Shown: positions 14,608 through 15,587 of the stretch, one piece after another | How the letters are laid out: the number at the start of each line of letters is the position of its first letter | Numbering within the stretch: the stretch's first letter is position 1 | NCBI GenBank assembly: GCA_025929455.1 | Contig: JAICMB010000017.1 | Coordinates: 1-15,587, forward strand | Length of the DNA stretch: 15,587 nt | Direction of reading: 5' to 3' | Source: Bryobacteraceae bacterium | GTDB lineage: Bacteria > Acidobacteriota > Terriglobia > Bryobacterales > Bryobacteraceae | Notes under the pieces: generated by a model | Seen by the model: the letters and a program-made list of their open reading frames with translations, nothing else | The model's database searches: none | What the model was told of the DNA's origin: nothing | Position numbers and translations under genes: made by a program

Positions 14608-15587
14608 GTGAAGACAGCTCTGGTCACCGGATCCGGTGGTCTGATTGGGTCAGAAACCGCCCGGATGCTCTGCGAGGCCGGCTGGTCCGTCGCGGGCTTC
14701 GATAACGACATGCGCGGCCTGTTCTTCGGACAGGAAGCGTCCACCGCGCCGCAGATTACGCATCTCTGTGAAGCGTATCCCGGCTACCAGCATTACAACG
14801 CCGATATCCGCGACCGCGCGCGCGTGCGCGAACTTCTGGCGGCAATCCGGCCGGATTTTATCGTCCATACCGCCGGCCAGCCCTCGCACGACCTGGCGGC
14901 ATCCATCCCCTACGACGACTTCGATGTAAATGCGGGCGGCACCTTCAATCTGCTCGCAGCGGCGCGCGATTGCTGCCCCGAAGCGCCGTTCTGCTTCACC
15001 AGCACCAACAAAGTTTACGGCGACCGTCCCAACCTGTTGCCCCTGGTCGAACAGAGCGAGCGCTACGAATATGCGGACGGCAGAGAGGGCGTGGACGAAA
15101 CTATGTCCATCGACGCCTGCCTGCATTCGCTGTTTGGTGCCTCCAAGGCGTCCGCCGACCTGCTGTGCCAGGAGTTCGGCCGGTACTTTGGTATGCCGGT
15201 CGGTATCTTTCGCGCTGGCTGCCTGACGGGGCCGCAGCACGCGGCGGTGGAACTGCACGGTTATCTAGCCTACATCGTCACCTGCGCCACCTCGGGGCGG
15301 CACTACACGATTCACGGATATAAAGGGAAACAGGTCCGCGACCAACTCCACAGCCGCGACTTGGCGCGCTTATTTTTAGCGTTTTATGAACGGCCGCGCT
15401 GCGGGGAAGTCTATAACGTGGGCGGCGGCCGCAAAAACAACATCTCCATTCTCGAAACCATCCGCGTACTGGTCCATGCCGGCTACAAGCTGAATTACGA
15501 CCTGTCGGAGGCAGCGCGAAAAGGCGATCACATCTGCTACATAACTGATCTGGGTAAAGTCCGGCGGGATTTTCCCGAATGGCAACA
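14608..15587 (+). CDS. NAD-dependent sugar epimerase/dehydratase (extended SDR), truncated by window end
   Basis: At least 326 residues, with no stop before the window edge. It is an extended short-chain dehydrogenase like the CDP-paratose/tyvelose 2-epimerase group, acting on nucleotide sugars. Visible motifs are the NAD fold TGSGGLIG (7-14), the acidic residue in FDND (about 31-34), HTAGQPSHD (87-95), STNKVYGD (132-139), SLFGASK (174-180) and GYKGKQVRDQLHSRDL (237-252). The usual catalytic YxxxK is FxxxK here (F176, K180); I recall the same SLFG form in close relatives, so it is probably a subfamily trait. GTG 14608 puts the glycine motif at the expected N-terminal distance. It follows repeat copy 3 and has no functional link to the genes before it; a cell-surface polysaccharide locus may follow. 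Confidence 0.88.
   Translation, partial: MKTALVTGSGGLIGSETARMLCEAGWSVAGFDNDMRGLFFGQEASTAPQITHLCEAYPGYQHYNADIRDRARVRELLAAIRPDFIVHTAGQPSHDLAASIPYDDFDVNAGGTFNLLAAARDCCPEAPFCFTSTNKVYGDRPNLLPLVEQSERYEYADGREGVDETMSIDACLHSLFGASKASADLLCQEFGRYFGMPVGIFRAGCLTGPQHAAVELHGYLAYIVTCATSGRHYTIHGYKGKQVRDQLHSRDLARLFLAFYERPRCGEVYNVGGGRKNNISILETIRVLVHAGYKLNYDLSEAARKGDHICYITDLGKVRRDFPEWQ

Noticed and set aside
1..15587. CRISPR arrays, tRNA/rRNA genes, insertion sequences, prophage or toxin-antitoxin pairs
   Set aside because: None seen; no regular spacer repeats, cloverleaf sequences, transposase motifs or integrase genes.

Overview
The window looks like chromosomal DNA from a GC-rich soil-type bacterium. The best guess is an acidobacterium of the Bryobacterales / Candidatus Solibacter type. 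This rests on the high GC content, a lone Tat-exported FG-GAP/ASPIC-UnbV protein, a fused E1 alpha/beta dehydrogenase and a dispersed GGGGCAGGTTG-type hairpin repeat between gene 3' ends. The taxonomy is inferred from memory of such genomes, not from a marker gene; there is no rRNA or tRNA here.

Layout, left to right: (1) 237-1985 (+), an exported FG-GAP/UnbV repeat protein. (2) A left-pointing operon, usp1 (4612-3776), zinc alcohol dehydrogenase (3756-2737) and a ZIP metal transporter (2728-2039). (3) A compact divergent control region at 4613-4793. (4) A right-pointing operon, usp2 (4794-5636), phosphoketolase xfp (5676-8057) and acetate kinase ackA (8054-9163). (5) A left-pointing ric (Fe-S repair di-iron protein, 9889-9164) divergent from an nnrS-like membrane gene (10017-11315). 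(6) A 363-bp gene-free stretch with dispersed repeats. (7) A left-pointing Crp/Fnr-family regulator (12368-11679) divergent from a fused 2-oxoacid dehydrogenase E1 gene (12455-14473). (8) Another repeat copy, then an NAD-dependent sugar epimerase that runs off the right edge (14608-15587).

How the genes fit together: the centre reads as an anoxia / nitric-oxide stress island. Phosphoketolase makes acetyl phosphate directly and acetate kinase turns it into acetate and ATP, so no phosphotransacetylase is needed. The alcohol dehydrogenase can dispose of reductant, the two tandem-domain universal stress proteins are typical energy-stress partners, and ric and the nnrS-like gene point to NO defence. 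The Crp/Fnr protein has an R-E-x-x-x-R recognition helix like that of E. coli CRP, which reads GTGA half-sites. The two divergent promoters next to it (ric/nnrS and crp/E1) each carry a perfect GTGAC-N4-GTCAC palindrome, so a small local regulon can be predicted from sequence alone.

The most unusual structure is the usp1/usp2 intergenic region. Two copies of a 16-bp palindrome (TGCGCGTTAACGCGCA and a one-base variant) lie 30 bp apart, flanked almost mirror-symmetrically by outward-facing sigma-54-like -24/-12 elements (GG-N10-GC). The start codons are equidistant from the same centre (about 4703). This suggests a bidirectional enhancer-driven promoter switching both operons together. A third sigma-54-like element abuts the Crp-type palindrome in front of the E1 gene.
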